Origin: Thereva unica
Lineage: Eukaryota; Arthropoda; Insecta; Diptera; Therevidae
Assembly: GCA_949987705.1 (NCBI GenBank)
Contig: OX465281.1
Location: 30,488,942-30,552,941 of the forward strand
Direction: 5' to 3'
Length of the DNA stretch: 64,000 nt
Below the pieces are notes generated by a model, which was not told the DNA's origin, searched no databases, and was given only the letters and a program-made list of their open reading frames with translations. Numbering within the stretch: position 1 is the stretch's first letter; every line of letters begins with the position of its first letter. Both the position numbers and the translations under genes were made by a program. Of the stretch, positions 1 to 10,532 are shown one piece after another.

Positions 1-480
1 GTCTAACAAACCCCATTGTATGCCACCTGTTCTACTATCTAGAGCGCCGACAAGGATGTCATTTATTACTATAAGAAATAGTAAAGGCGAGAGTAGGCAT
101 CCTTGTCGTACTCCTGAGCTCACCTCGAAGCTGTCGGATAATTTTCCATTATGGAGAACTCTGCATTTGGAATTGTTATATAGGGCTTTTATCAATTCTA
201 TTATTTTATCAGGCAGTCCACGTCGCCGTAGTGCCTGCCATATAAAGCTCCTATTGACCGAGTCGAACGCTTTCTCATAATCTACGAAAGCAAGGTAAAG
301 TTGGGATCGGAATTCAGTAGACTGCTCCACTATTATTCGTAAGGTGTTGATATGATCAATACATGAGCGGCCCTTCCTGAATCCGGCCTGCTGCCTCCTA
401 AGCGTTCGGTCTACTGCCTCACTTATCCTAGATAGTAATATATGGGACAAAATTTTACCCACTGTAGATAGTAGTATTGT
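1..480 (-). pseudogene. LINE family A reverse transcriptase fragment (A3)
   Basis: Read on the minus strand this matches the RT of the family A copy at 43.9-46.8 kb: thumb-side text such as RRLRRQQAGFRKG-like and SFEVSSGVRQGCLLSP-like stretches is recognisable in translation. It carries a palm segment that A2 has lost. The fragment runs off the window edge just before the catalytic YADD would appear, and similarity stops near 480 on the other side, where the sense text departs from the A2 motif NWRGICLL. Frame interruptions mean it is not functional. Family A resembles RTE-like APE-type LINEs often annotated as craniofacial-development-protein-like; the clade is an inference. Confidence 0.8.
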
Positions 481-1346
481 GGGGATACCTTTCTTATCTT
501 CTCTGAGTCAGGTTAATGTATATTAGCTTGTTAAAAAAGCTCTTTATTGGTATTAATTTTCTTTCTTTTTTAATTTGCTTGTTTTAGTCAATTTGACATT
601 ACAATAGCACTTCGACTCATTTGACCTGTGACATTCTAGTGGCTCAAAATAATAAAGAGGCAGCTCTTACAAACTCTTTTTATAACTGTGTCTTACCCAA
701 CACTAATTCATTACAATTGGCCCAAAATAACCTAGGTGCTAAGCCACACATTATCTATTACCAAAGCTGTGGGGCAGTGAACAAGAGAGATATACCCGGC
801 CCTAACCAAGCCAAGCAGGGCACACTGGCTGCAAAGTTCTGGAACAATTAATAGTGACGTCCATAGCAGGGTTGGATGATATTGACAAATATATCCTAAA
901 CTTAACGAGAAGGCTCCAAAAAACCAGTGTAGTCGGTGAAATAACTACCACACCTTAGGTGCACGAGTTTGTTGCACAGCGTTAATTGGAACCCCGGTCA
1001 GAGTATTGCCGAACTCAATCTTTCCTAACTCCCTCCTTCAACATGAAGAACTTCAGCAATATGCACTGTTGGGCTTAAAAGATAAATTACAATTGCTTGT
1101 TTTCATATTTCATCATTGAACCAAACCTCTCAAATGATCTGTTTAAGGATTTGGAATATTTACACCGTTATGCAAGCAAAATCATCGAATACAAAACTAA
1201 CGCCAAAGGCGCACTTTACGGATGGTAAACAAACAAAACAAATGTCACTTCAACCCACAGCTCAACCTGCGTATATGAGGCGAATTATCAACTCGACCCA
1301 GGTAGGAGAGCTGAGGTGAGTAGGGTGGACCCAGTTACAACTCGAT
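481..1346. other. No gene seen; intergenic
   Basis: Only short frames in AT-rich sequence. It contains one dispersed repeat (641-704), listed separately. Confidence 0.6.
641..704 (+). repeat. Dispersed repeat N, copy 1
   Basis: A 64-bp block that is about 80 percent identical by eye to 18496-18559 in the same orientation, with the shared cores CTCTTACAAACTC and TGTGTCTTAC. Its identity is unknown. Confidence 0.6.
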
Positions 1347-1407
1347 CCCCATTTATGACTGGGTTGAACCTCAGTTGAACTTGGGTAGAACCTAGTCATA
1401 AACGGGG
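1347..1407. repeat. Small foldback element
   Basis: The two ends are inverted copies: CCCCATTTATGACTGGGTT at the left pairs with AACCTAGTCATAAACGGGG at the right. The right end, CCTAGTCATAAACGGGG, recurs exactly at 17716-17732, so it is the terminus of a dispersed family and not a chance palindrome. Confidence 0.6.
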
Positions 1408-2619
1408 TAATTATATACTTGGTGTTAAGAGTGGTTCAGAAATTGGGTATCTACGAAATTGGGCTTACAATCAAGATATAGCCCGAACACGGCATGCAAC
1501 CAGAAATAACAACACGGTCCAGCTATCGAAACCAGCGATGGAATGCCACTGGAATGATGTGAACCAGCACTGGAATGTACTCATCCCAATGAACAATATA
1601 GTCCAGTGACTGGATTGACAGTCTAGAGAAAACAATATGATTTTGAATTTCAGGTAAAAAACGCGACAGACTTTTGGAAATTTCAAATAGGGAAATTTCA
1701 ATTAATAGCAGAACAAAAGAGATTTCGTTTCGGCAAAACTTTTGTCAAATGCAGCCCAATATTCCAACAAGACAAGGTATTCCCATATTTAGCAACGAAC
1801 TACAAAAATCCAGATTGGTTGTACAATGGTGTGCAGTCTTAGCCCAAGAATGACGATGCCAATAGACTTGAAATTGAAATGAAACTGCTCGGAAAACTTG
1901 TCAAATACATATCGATTGACAGAGTAATGCACAAGCAGTTGAATTTGTTAATTCTTTGGAGCCACGAGGCAAGTCACCACACATATCAACATTGAAGTGA
2001 ATTAACACCGAATTTGATCGAAGCAAGAATCATCAACGATAAATTCAATGGGGAAGAGGTCCTAATACCACGTATACTGTTTACTAGTTCTTATTCTTGT
2101 GGTCATTGCCTTTCATAATATTATGAATGATACTATGTATTTCACTTTACATAACGAATAGGGACACGTCTGAACCCTTTTCTTTGCAACGGACAATACA
2201 CAAGGGATTGTCTGAGAACAAACAAAAAAAAACTTGATTGGAAGAAATTTAATTGAGGATGACAGGTAACTCTCCAAAGGCAAATATTACAACCTAATTC
2301 AAGCAGCTATTCATACAAAATGCTTCTTGACAACGTCCAGATTTCTAGTGGAGAGTTGTAACTTCATTATTCAAGCAATTGTTTTTTGGGCTTAATGATC
2401 ACCAACAAACCAGGTCAACAATAGGGCACTCAAGTTTTAATGGTTCTCAAAAATCAACAATTTTATTTTTCATCATTATCCAGGATAAGTGTTGGTTATC
2501 GGTTCTGAAAAAGTTCAAGTTTTGTAATTACGCTCATTGTGAAATTTGACTGTTGATGATGCGAATTAATTTTTAAAATTAATTGTTATTTCGACTACAA
2601 TCTTGAAGATTTTATTCCT
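1408..2619. other. No gene seen; intergenic
   Basis: A 76-residue minus frame at 1471-1701 has no recognisable motif. No repeat structure was noticed. Confidence 0.5.
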
Positions 2620-2765
2620 TAAGGGCCGGTTTCATTAAGTCATTAAGTTTTCCTTAAACTTAAGTAAATTGTTTCACTAAAGTTAAACTTAAGTCAAATT
2701 CGGTTTCACAGCGCATTTTCTTCTTCTTCTTACTATTATAATTGGTTCTTACGGCCGCACTTCAA

Positions 2766-2951
2766 TGGCCGTGTTTTTTTAATGAACTGACTGATTCTTC
2801 GCCATACAAAAACGAAAACCCAGGTTCTATCGTTCGGTTCTATATAATACACTGAAAATAGATTCAGTTGAGATTTTGCAAAATTTCCCTTGCCGTTTTT
2901 TTAACGAACTCAAAAGCTCTCAAAACCCAGTTCATTAAAAAAACACGGCCA
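2766..2951. mobile_element. Short MITE with perfect 24-bp TIRs
   Basis: The inverted ends 2766-2789 and 2928-2951 are perfect reverse complements, starting TGGCCGTGTTTTTTTAATGA. An internal imperfect direct copy of the TIR lies at about 2892-2912. No coding capacity and no clear target duplication. It lies within the left arm of the Harbinger-like shell. Confidence 0.75.
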
Positions 2952-3107
2952 ATAATGTAAATTATGAACTTACAATAGCCAAACTTATGTGAAATTTCCT
3001 TTCAATCGCGCTTTTCTTGAAATGTACTGGTAATCAACTGACTGGTCTGAAATCCCCAAAACCTGGACAAAATTAATTTTCTACCGTAAGAAAAATTATT
3101 TTTTTAT

Positions 3108-3530
3108 GAAAATCGGTATATGGGGGTTTTCGGGGTCGCTGAGTAAGAATCCGTTATCAGATTTTCAAAAAACAAAATGGCGGATCCAATATGGCGACCA
3201 GCTTTATGAAAATTTAAGCAAATTTGATAAAAATTGGTGTATGGGTGTTTTCAGGGTCACTGAGTAAGAATCCGTTATCAGATTTTGAAAAAAAAAAAAA
3301 AAAAAATGGCGCATCCAATATGGCGACCAACTTTGTTCATATTTAATTGAATTGAATGAAATTATGCAATAATGGCTGTTCGGAGTAGCTAATTATTAAT
3401 CCGTCATTAGATTTTTACTAAACAAAATAGTGGATCCAATATGGCGGCCAATTTTGTTTTTTTGAATTAAATGAAAATCTGTAATAAGGACGTTTTGTGG
3501 TTGCTCAGTAATAATTTTTAACGAAAATGT
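3108..3530 (+). repeat. Degenerate tandem repeat, about 120-bp period
   Basis: About 3.5 units start near 3108, 3229, 3357 and 3472. Each has a GAAAATCGGTATATGGGGG-like start, a GAGTAAGAATCCGTTATCAG-like middle and an ATGGCGGATCCAATATGGCG-like end. Single diverged units occur elsewhere (18063-18140, and possibly 47980-48060). No reading frame is conserved across units. Confidence 0.75.
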
Positions 3531-3755
3531 AGTAGAATTGTTAATGAAAATAAACTTTTTTTATTTAATTTAACAATTATTAAATTAATTTTAGATGCAA
3601 ACTTTTTTTCAAATTCAAATATATTAGGCTTTATTTGTTGCAAAGATTTGTTATAAATACTTTGTTATAAAGATGAAAAAAAGTTAATATATAGCGCCTG
3701 AATAGGACGTTCAAAACTATACGTTGAGCAAATATGTAGTATATCGTGGATTTTT

Positions 3756-4020
3756 CTATTTCTTGTTGAGGGGTGCCTTTGCCGGCACTGCGACCTATTT
3801 ATTTGGTCTATTGCGCCATCCCCGTCTTTAAAAACCCTCACGGTTAAGGCTTCTAATATAGCCTAACCGGACCGATTGGTGATGACTTTGCGCCAGGCTG
3901 TCGGCAATTTCATTACCAATGTGACCTTCGTGGCCCGCAATCCATATCAGCGTGTTGTTCCTGCTTAAGAATTTCGGAGATCGGAGACAATCCAGGACAG
4001 TCTTTGATGACATCCTGTGA
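3756..4020 (-). pseudogene. LINE RNase H domain, C-terminal part (element G)
   Basis: The minus frame reads LIWIAGHEGHIGNEIADSLA, which matches the C-terminal RNase H motif of I/R1-group LINEs (W-x-x-GH-x-G-x-x-GNE-x-AD-x-LA), including the late catalytic Asp context. The N-terminal half of the same domain lies 4.2 kb away at 8274-8460; LINE C1 separates them. Sequence after the frame, to about 3756, may be the rest of element G. Confidence 0.8.
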
Positions 4021-4028
4021 GATTTAAT

Positions 4029-4109
4029 CAAGAGTTAACCCTTCTAGCACAGAAGGCGCACTTTTCAGCTAAGCATGAAAATCTATATATACATACACAC
4101 ACATATACA

Positions 4110-4204
<95 letters not shown>

Positions 4205-4260
4205 CATATATAGAGTTTCCCTTCTAACACAGAAGGCGCACTTCCCAGCAGGGCTGAGAA
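4029..4260 (-). repeat. LINE C 3' tail: duplicated hairpin unit around (TA)n
   Basis: Two copies of a roughly 45-bp unit (about 4029-4080 and 4214-4262 on the plus strand) share CCTTCTARCACAGAAGGCGC and flank the TA array. Each contains a small CCTTCT/AGAAGG hairpin. In sense this is the extreme 3' end of C1, where LINE reverse transcriptases recognise their RNA, so the hairpin is a candidate recognition structure. Confidence 0.6.
4083..4213. repeat. (TA)n microsatellite with TATG/CATA interruptions
   Basis: About 130 bp of almost pure TA dinucleotide, with TACACACAC and TATACATATA edges. It lies between the duplicated tail units of LINE C1. Confidence 0.95.
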
Positions 4261-4347
4261 ATATTTACCACTGCCGTGGCTCAGCTGAGACATGCAAACA
4301 TAAAAGATTAAGTACCAATAAAAATTACATGCAAAACACATAAACAG

Positions 4348-7193
4348 TCATGAGACAACAAATAGCCTCCTTTTAAGCAGGTCTTTGTTAGTGCTCACGC
4401 TAAAAACATTAATATTTTTATTTACATTAATGAACATGCGATTAACAGGCTTAAATCGGCCATAATTGGTGTTAGAGGAGTTGATGTGTAAGAGCGGTGG
4501 TCCTCTCAGATTGTATCGGCTCTCTCTAAACGACGCACGGCGCCTTAGAAAACCTGAGTCGACACGTCCATTAAGAAGCTGGTGGACGAAAACAACATCG
4601 GCCACCTCACGACGCTTGTGGAGAGTGTTTAAGTTGAGTAACTTAAGTCGGTATTCATATGGTGGAAGAATTAAAGGGTCTTCCCAAGGAAGGTGATTCA
4701 ATGCGAATCGAACGAACCTACGTTGAACCGACTCAATTTTTCCAACATGCGAAGAATAGTAAGGAGACCAAACCTGGGGGACGCATATTCAAGTAAAGGT
4801 CTGACAAGGGAGATGTAGAGGTGTTTAGTGATCAGGGTGCTATTAAATTCTTTGGACCACCTTTTAATAAAACCCAAGACTAAGCTGCTCTTGGTAGAAA
4901 TATAGTTGATATGAGAAGCAAAGTCCAGCTTGGTGTCAAATCTAATCCCGAGATCTTTGACAAAATTAACACGGGGGACACCCTCACTAGAAAATGAGTA
5001 GTTATAAATTATAGGATCACGTCGCCTACAAAAAGTCATGACTTCGCATTTACTAATATTAAGAACCAGGTTGTTGTTAGCGCACCAAGAGTAAAAGGTG
5101 TCGAGGTCGACTTGCAAAAGTTTGCAATAATTTGATGTCATCAGCATAAATCAGGATTCTGCAGTGTCTTAGCAAGGTAGCAATATCATCAATAGAAAGA
5201 ATAAAGAGGATAGGGCCAAGATGTCTGCCTTGAGGGACACCGGATGACGCCTCAATGGTCGCGGATTTGGATCCACGGAAAAGGACTTGGTAGGTCCTGT
5301 CAGCTAAGTAGGACTGGAACCATAATAGAAGGGCTTCAGGGAAACCTAACTTTTTTAGTTTGAAAAGTATAATGGAGTGGGAAAGCTTGTCAAATGCCTT
5401 ACTGAAATCAGTGTAAACACAATCAGTTTGGCAACCGGAAACGAAGCCTTCAACAGCATGGGAAGTGAATTCAAGGAGATTGGTGGTAGAAACCGAGCTG
5501 GAAGAAAACCATGTTGGTTTGTAGAAATAAGTTTTTTGAAGATGGGAACGATTGCAGAATAAATGATTGATTCAAAAAGCTTCGGTATGACAGACAGCTT
5601 GGCAACTGGTCTGTAGTTCGATATTTCGTTCTTGCTACCACTTTTGTGAATAGGAATTATGAACGAATTCTTCCAAAGAGTAGGGAAGTACCCTTTATCC
5701 AGGGACTTTTGAAAAAGGGTTTTCAGTGGACACTGGAGAACCTCCACATAGGATTTAAGGACAGCAGGAGGGATACCGTCAGGGCCGGAAGTGAAATCGT
5801 ATGGGAGTTCATCAATATGTTTCATGATATCGTCAATGGAGATTGAGAGAGACAAACTAGTAGCCTCTCGGTGTAGAGTTATGTGACGAAAATTATTGTC
5901 ATTAGGCTGAAAATTAGAAGGGGTGAAAGATTGATGAAAGAATGAAGCAAACATGTTGCAAATCGAGGAAGACTCACTACTTGACCAGTTAGTGTGCTGC
6001 ATAGTTTTTGGGTAGTTATCAGCTTTTTTCTTGGAGTTGACAAATTTGAAGAAGTTTCTAGGATCAGTATAAACCTGGTCCCTCATGCTGCTGAGATATT
6101 CGCCATACAGAGCAGAAGAGAGTAAACGAAATCTGTTATTGCAATCAGTAAATGTAATAAGACTCGGAGAATCCTTCCTTTTTAAATAGGTCTTCCAGAG
6201 TCTATTTTCCTGATTCCTTAAATGCTTCAGCTCATTATTATACCAAGGTGGAGTAGCACTGCGCAATTTTTGGGGCTCAAAAGGTACGCATGAAGCAATA
6301 GCTTCATATAGTACGGCGTAAAACCGTGCCACATCGGCATCCAACTCATTTGAGGAAAGTAAGCTGTTGAAATCAATCAAGGCAAGCTTAGATGAGAGTT
6401 CATTAAAGTTAGCCTTCTTAAAGTTGAAGGAATGGGTTACCGCCTCCGGACAAGGATTGTTCTTTGAGTTGAAGCAGTAATTAAGCAAAAGAGGAGGGTG
6501 GTAATTGTCAACGGACGTCATGACTATTGGGCTGGGTTCAACAATCATGTTTCCTGAGTCGGTAAAGAATACAAGATCCAACTGCCTCCCTAACATATTA
6601 GTCACACCACTCATTTGATTAAGGCCAAGTGAGAATAAGGAATTGAGAAAACAGGATTCCTTAGAATTAAAATTGCCTTCGGGGAGGTAGTTATCGTCAG
6701 CTTCGTCAAATACCCACTGAATATTGGGTAAATTGAAGTCGCCAAGAAGAAGTAATTCATCACCAGTGTTCATCATATTCAGGCTATAATCAACACAGGA
6801 GATGAGAATATCGTAGAGGCTTATACCTCCATCGTCAAGTGTGCTTATCATATCTGGTGGGATATAGCAGCACAACAGGAAGAGATTTGATTTTGAAAAA
6901 GAAATCTTGAGAGCGACAAGCTCAATGTCCAAGTGATTAGAGAAACTAGGAAGCGTAATTGGGTTACAATTAAGGTGACTGCGGCAAGCAAGAAGTACGC
7001 CGCCCCCACGAGCTTCCGAGTCAGTGTGACGATCCCTCCGAAAGACTTGGTAGGAGGAATCAAAGAGTTCAGCATTAAGAATGCCTTCATGGAGCCAGGT
7101 TTCAGTGAATGCTATGACATCGAACCCGCTAGCCGTCGATGCATGAAGGATGTCGTTAGTTTTTGACCTTGTTCCCCTTACGTTCTGGTAGTA
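4348..7193 (-). pseudogene. LINE C1 ORF2: APE endonuclease + reverse transcriptase
   Basis: Sense translation begins with the endonuclease motif YYQNVRGTRSK at about 7193 and overlaps the end of ORF1 by some 15 bases in another frame. It then shows FDVIAFTETWL, GGGVLLACRS and LLLGDFNLPNIQW. The linker contains a PPWYNNELKHLR motif. The RT shows GPDGIPPAVLK, NYRPVAKLS, the palm TDFSKAFDKLSH, ASSGVPQGRHLGP and the catalytic LIYADDIKLLQ near 5130-5150. The C-terminal part shows VKDLGIRFD, VRPLLEYAS and LPWEDPLILPPYEYRLKLLN. Frameshifts near 5490-5550, 5140 and 4700 break the frame. All expected domains are present, so it was once autonomous. Confidence 0.85.
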
Positions 7194-8227
7194 GAGGGAA
7201 AGCGTCCCGAGTTTTTTGACATCTGTGGAGCGCTCGGAGAAGAAACATTTGCATGAAGGGCTCGGGTACGGGTACGCGGGACAAAGAGCTTCGAAAGAGT
7301 ACCAGCAGGCCAGAAGCCAGGATCTAAAAGAGTCTCGACAATAACAGGCGGGGCAGACAAAACAAAAGAAGCAACAGGCTTTGAAGCCTTGCTGACTTTT
7401 CTACAGGAAACAGTTCCTGGGTCTATAGATTTTGTCCTTAAGTAATCACGGATAGTTTCTGTCCCAGTTTCAGGAGAAAATCTCGAGATGAAGATATTTA
7501 AGGGTCTCGGTATCGTAACCAAAGGAGTGCGCTGTTCCAGGGGAGCAGTAACTTCAGTGACCGGAGGATTGACCACTATGAGCGGCGGAGTGGTTGATAC
7601 CGAGACCGACCCAGAGGTCGACTGCGACCCTGGAACACGGGGCAAGGAGCTCAAAGAGATATCGTCACCAATGGTGGCTTGGCGATTTCGATTATTCCTG
7701 CGACTTTTACGACGCGCCTTCATACTACTACTAGGCACGATGGGATTGTTGACTACCTGTTGCAAGACAGCATTCTCCGTAAGAGAAGCAGCCGTGGAGC
7801 AGGGTGAAGACAGAAGGTGCTCCCCAGCAGGCAGGGCGCAGTCAGATGCAGCTGCCGCAGAGGAGGTGTTCTTCTTATCATAGACGCTCTCCAATCTTAA
7901 AGACAGACAGGTCAGGGCATTGTGATTTTTTACCACTGCAGATGACAACGACTCAACATCAGCCCGAACACGCTTGGTGTTCCTTTTGATATCATCCAGT
8001 AAAGGATGAATTGAAGCTGAGGGGTTAAAAGTGCAGGAGGAAGAAGTGGTGACCGGATTAAGTATCGCCGAATGTATGTCGTCTAACGACTCTAATGTAG
8101 TTGCAACTCGGGAAGAAAGTTCCTGGAATTTATCAACCAAGGAACCCGAATTGGTCACAACAGAAACTAGAGTGTCAGACAACGTATCAAGCCGGACATT
8201 GATGGATTGGACATCGTCAGCTAACAT
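7178..8227 (-). CDS. LINE C1 ORF1 protein
   Basis: An open frame of about 349 codons from ATG 8227 (MLADDVQSINVRLDTLSDT). An upstream in-frame extension to 8509 exists, but it reads element G sequence beyond the target duplication, so the downstream ATG is preferred. The first 120 residues have heptad-like spacing (coiled coil likely). A Ser/Thr-rich middle contains a basic stretch MKARRKSRRNNRNR. The C-terminal region, IFISRFSPETGTETIRDYL to FWPAGTLSKLFVPRTR, resembles the RRM-like ORF1 domain of insect CR1/Jockey elements. No zinc finger of the PHD type found in related ORF1 proteins is visible, so the 5' end may be truncated. Expected role: RNA-binding chaperone for the element's own RNA. 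Confidence 0.7.
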   Translation of the reverse strand: MLADDVQSINVRLDTLSDTLVSVVTNSGSLVDKFQELSSRVATTLESLDDIHSAILNPVTTSSSCTFNPSASIHPLLDDIKRNTKRVRADVESLSSAVVKNHNALTCLSLRLESVYDKKNTSSAAAASDCALPAGEHLLSSPCSTAASLTENAVLQQVVNNPIVPSSSMKARRKSRRNNRNRQATIGDDISLSSLPRVPGSQSTSGSVSVSTTPPLIVVNPPVTEVTAPLEQRTPLVTIPRPLNIFISRFSPETGTETIRDYLRTKSIDPGTVSCRKVSKASKPVASFVLSAPPVIVETLLDPGFWPAGTLSKLFVPRTRTRALHANVSSPSAPQMSKNSGRFPSTTRT

Positions 8228-8273
8228 CTGAAAATGCGAGATGTTGCCTGAGAAAGAGCTAAGACGATCTAAT

Positions 8274-8460
8274 GGCCAGCAATGCAGCTTGACTGTCGGA
8301 GAAAATAACAATGTTAGAGCTATTTGGAGCTCTATTAAGACTCTATACAAGTCTGAGCACACACCTGGATGGCAAGTATTTCGGCCTGAAACACAGTGGG
8401 GGTAGTGCCCAGAGCCATGGATATTTTGCTCTATCGTGGATAGAATGACATGGAGCAAGC
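8274..8460 (-). pseudogene. LINE RNase H domain, N-terminal part (element G)
   Basis: Minus translation gives TVFQAEILAIQVCAQTCIES, a stop and frameshift, then NSSNIVIFSDSQAALLAIRS. These are the two central RNase H motifs of I/R1-group LINEs: Q-A-E carries the catalytic Glu and S-D-S the catalytic Asp. The domain is cut exactly at the C1 target duplication (8266-8273) and continues at 4020. Confidence 0.85.
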
Positions 8461-8935
8461 AGGAGCAGCTGATTTTTTTATATGTTTTGCAGAGATGATT
8501 AATAAACAATTACATGCGTATTACTTAGTGGAAGTCGATGGAAGTTTGTAATTAGCCATCAATTTATAAGCCGAATCGTTAATCAAATCACCACAATTAA
8601 CTACATATTTGATCATAAATAAACAATACAATTATTTATTTATGTTCATTTCAATAACACAGTATAATTGTACTTACTCTTAGGAGAAGAAACCTTTTTA
8701 CAGAAAAGGAAACGGGCAAACGTACTGCAATCTACACGCAAAAACGTAACACGTGCTTTTGCTCCGAGAAAACGTGCTGCGTGTAGCGTGTTCGACACTC
8801 ACTTTCCAAATGGAATACAAAAGAGGTTTCGAACATCTGCCTCTTGCCAAGGGCCTTGAAATACTCCAGGGGGGCCACTATACCTAACCCACGCGAAAAA
8901 AGTACCTAAATAAAAACTTTCGTTTTGGTACTTTT
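8461..8935. other. No gene seen; interior of nested element
   Basis: A 63-residue plus frame at 8668-8859 shows no recognisable domain. The sequence lies between element G and the right inverted repeat. Confidence 0.4.
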
Positions 8936-9144
8936 GTCCAGGTTTTGGGGATTTCAGACCACTGTGTGACGTCTGAATTTTCTATACATAGGTACTAACT
9001 TCAGGAAAATTTACGTCTAGAGAAACTGCCACTTAAGTTATACTTAAGTAAATCTTAAGTTGCAACTGTAAAACCAGTATGTATATTTAAGTGCAACTTA
9101 AGTTAATTTCTATACTTAAACTCTCACTGTGAAACCGGTCCTAA

Positions 9145-9489
9145 GTAGACCATCTTATGATGGTTGGTTGATATTAACATATACAGATGACATAGACATT
9201 ATTATAGCACGATCGCCAAATTTGGAGACAGAAACTGGTGCAGTCACAGACGCCAAACTGAGTGCTCAATGACCATGATAATGCTTGGGATTGAATAAAA
9301 ACTAAGTGTACCCTTGAAGTGAACACTCCCGAGTGGAGTAATTTGTTTAAAGCGAATAAATCGGTGTGAATAAAAATTCCCTCATTCAAATACAATTCAG
9401 TCATGGGAAATTTTGGTTCACTCATGGGAAATTTTGGGAATCATTTTTTTTATAAGTAGCAATAATAAAATTAAATTAGTAGTAATAAT
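9145..9489. other. No gene seen
   Basis: Flank between the Harbinger-like right end and LINE C2. It contains AGTGAACACT-type palindromic motifs near 9318 that resemble those at 13630-13800, and a near-direct repeat TCATGGGAAATTTTGG at 9401 and 9423. Confidence 0.4.
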
Positions 9490-10532
9490 ATGTAATAATC
9501 GCCTCTCGACGCTTATGGAGAGAGCTTAAGCTTATTAATTTTAGCCTGTGCTCGTAAGACGGAAGGATAAGAGGGTTATCCCAAGGGAGGCGGCTGCGTG
9601 CCAATCGGACAAACTTCCTTTGAACCGATTCGACTCTTCCAAATTGGGAGGAATAGTGAGGATTCGATTAAGGGCCTGACTAAAGATATGTACAAGTGCT
9701 TAGTGCTGAAGGTGTTGCTGACCATCTTTTTACAGATCCCAGGACTAAATAAACTGCCCTTAGAAGAGATATAATTGATGTGAGTGGAAAAACCCAGCTT
9801 ACAATCAAACCTAATCGCAATATCAGTTACAGAGTCTACGTGTGAGACTATGTGAATACAGCCATAAATTTCGGACCACGTTTTCTACAGAACGTCATGA
9901 CCTCGCACTTGCTGATATTTAGAACCAGATTGCTCTCAGAACACCAATAAATAGAAGGTGTTAAGGTCAATTTCCAAAAGTTTGCAATCCTCGGTACAGT
10001 TTGATGCCATCAGCTTCAGTAAGGTGACAATGTCATCGATTGATAAGATAAAAAGCAGAGGACCTAGATGACTACCTTGCGGGACGTCAGAAGACGCTTC
10101 AATGTTTCTGGATTTGACTCCACGAAATATAATTAGATAGGTTCTGTCGGCTAAGTATGATTGGAGCCATACCACAAGGGCATGCGGTAGTTTGAGAACT
10201 ATAATCGAGTGAGAGAGCTTGTCAAAGACCTTACTGAAATCAGTATAAACGCAATCGGTTTGGCAACCAGTGACAAAGCCCCCCGAACAGAGTGAGAAGA
10301 GAACTCAAGTAGATTAGATAAATAATAAATTCAAGGAGTCTTGGTATACACGATAACTTTTAAACCAGTCGATAATTCGATATCTCTTTCTTGTATCCCT
10401 TTTTATGAACGGGGATTACAAAAGAGTTCTGCCATAAAGCTGGGAAGCACCCTGTATCAATAGATTTTTGGAATAAGTACATCAGGGGACACAGAAAGGC
10501 CCCTGCACAGGATTTTAGAACATCAGTGGGAC

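Larger units (their letters stand above)
4029..8265 (-). mobile_element. LINE C1, CR1/Jockey-like, near full length
   Basis: A two-ORF non-LTR retrotransposon of about 4.24 kb on the minus strand. It is flanked by an 8-bp target duplication with one mismatch: GATTTAAT at 4021-4028 and GATCTAAT at 8266-8273. The duplication falls inside the RNase H domain of element G, which resumes on each side. Order in sense: ORF1 (8227 to 7178), ORF2 endonuclease-RT (about 7193 to 4348), a 3' UTR, then a tail with two copies of a roughly 45-bp unit around a TA microsatellite. ORF2 has frameshifts, so this copy is dead. The clade is assigned from domain style only. Confidence 0.85.
3043..8961. mobile_element. 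Inner inverted-repeat element of the nest
   Basis: 3043-3068 is the exact reverse complement of 8936-8961 (26 bp), and the match extends inward by about four more bases of A/T. The pair lies symmetrically inside the outer 2623-9141 unit, so it may be the TIR of a second transposon or the inner part of the same one. The duplication at its outer edge is not clear. Its interior holds the tandem repeat, the RNase H LINE pieces and LINE C1. Confidence 0.45.
2623..9141. mobile_element. PIF/Harbinger-like element, outer shell of a nest
   Basis: The left end GGGCCGGTTTCA and the right end TGAAACCGGTCC are inverted copies with one mismatch. Both are flanked by TAA (2620-2622 and 9142-9144), the TWA-type duplication known for PIF/Harbinger. 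Subterminal sequence on both sides is rich in CTTAAGT and its complement. No transposase is visible inside; most of the 6.5 kb is later insertions (C1, RNase H fragments). The short TIR makes the family call an inference. Confidence 0.5.

Noticed and set aside
4017..4343. 108-residue frame
   Set aside because: Translates the TA microsatellite as an Ile/Tyr run; not a gene.
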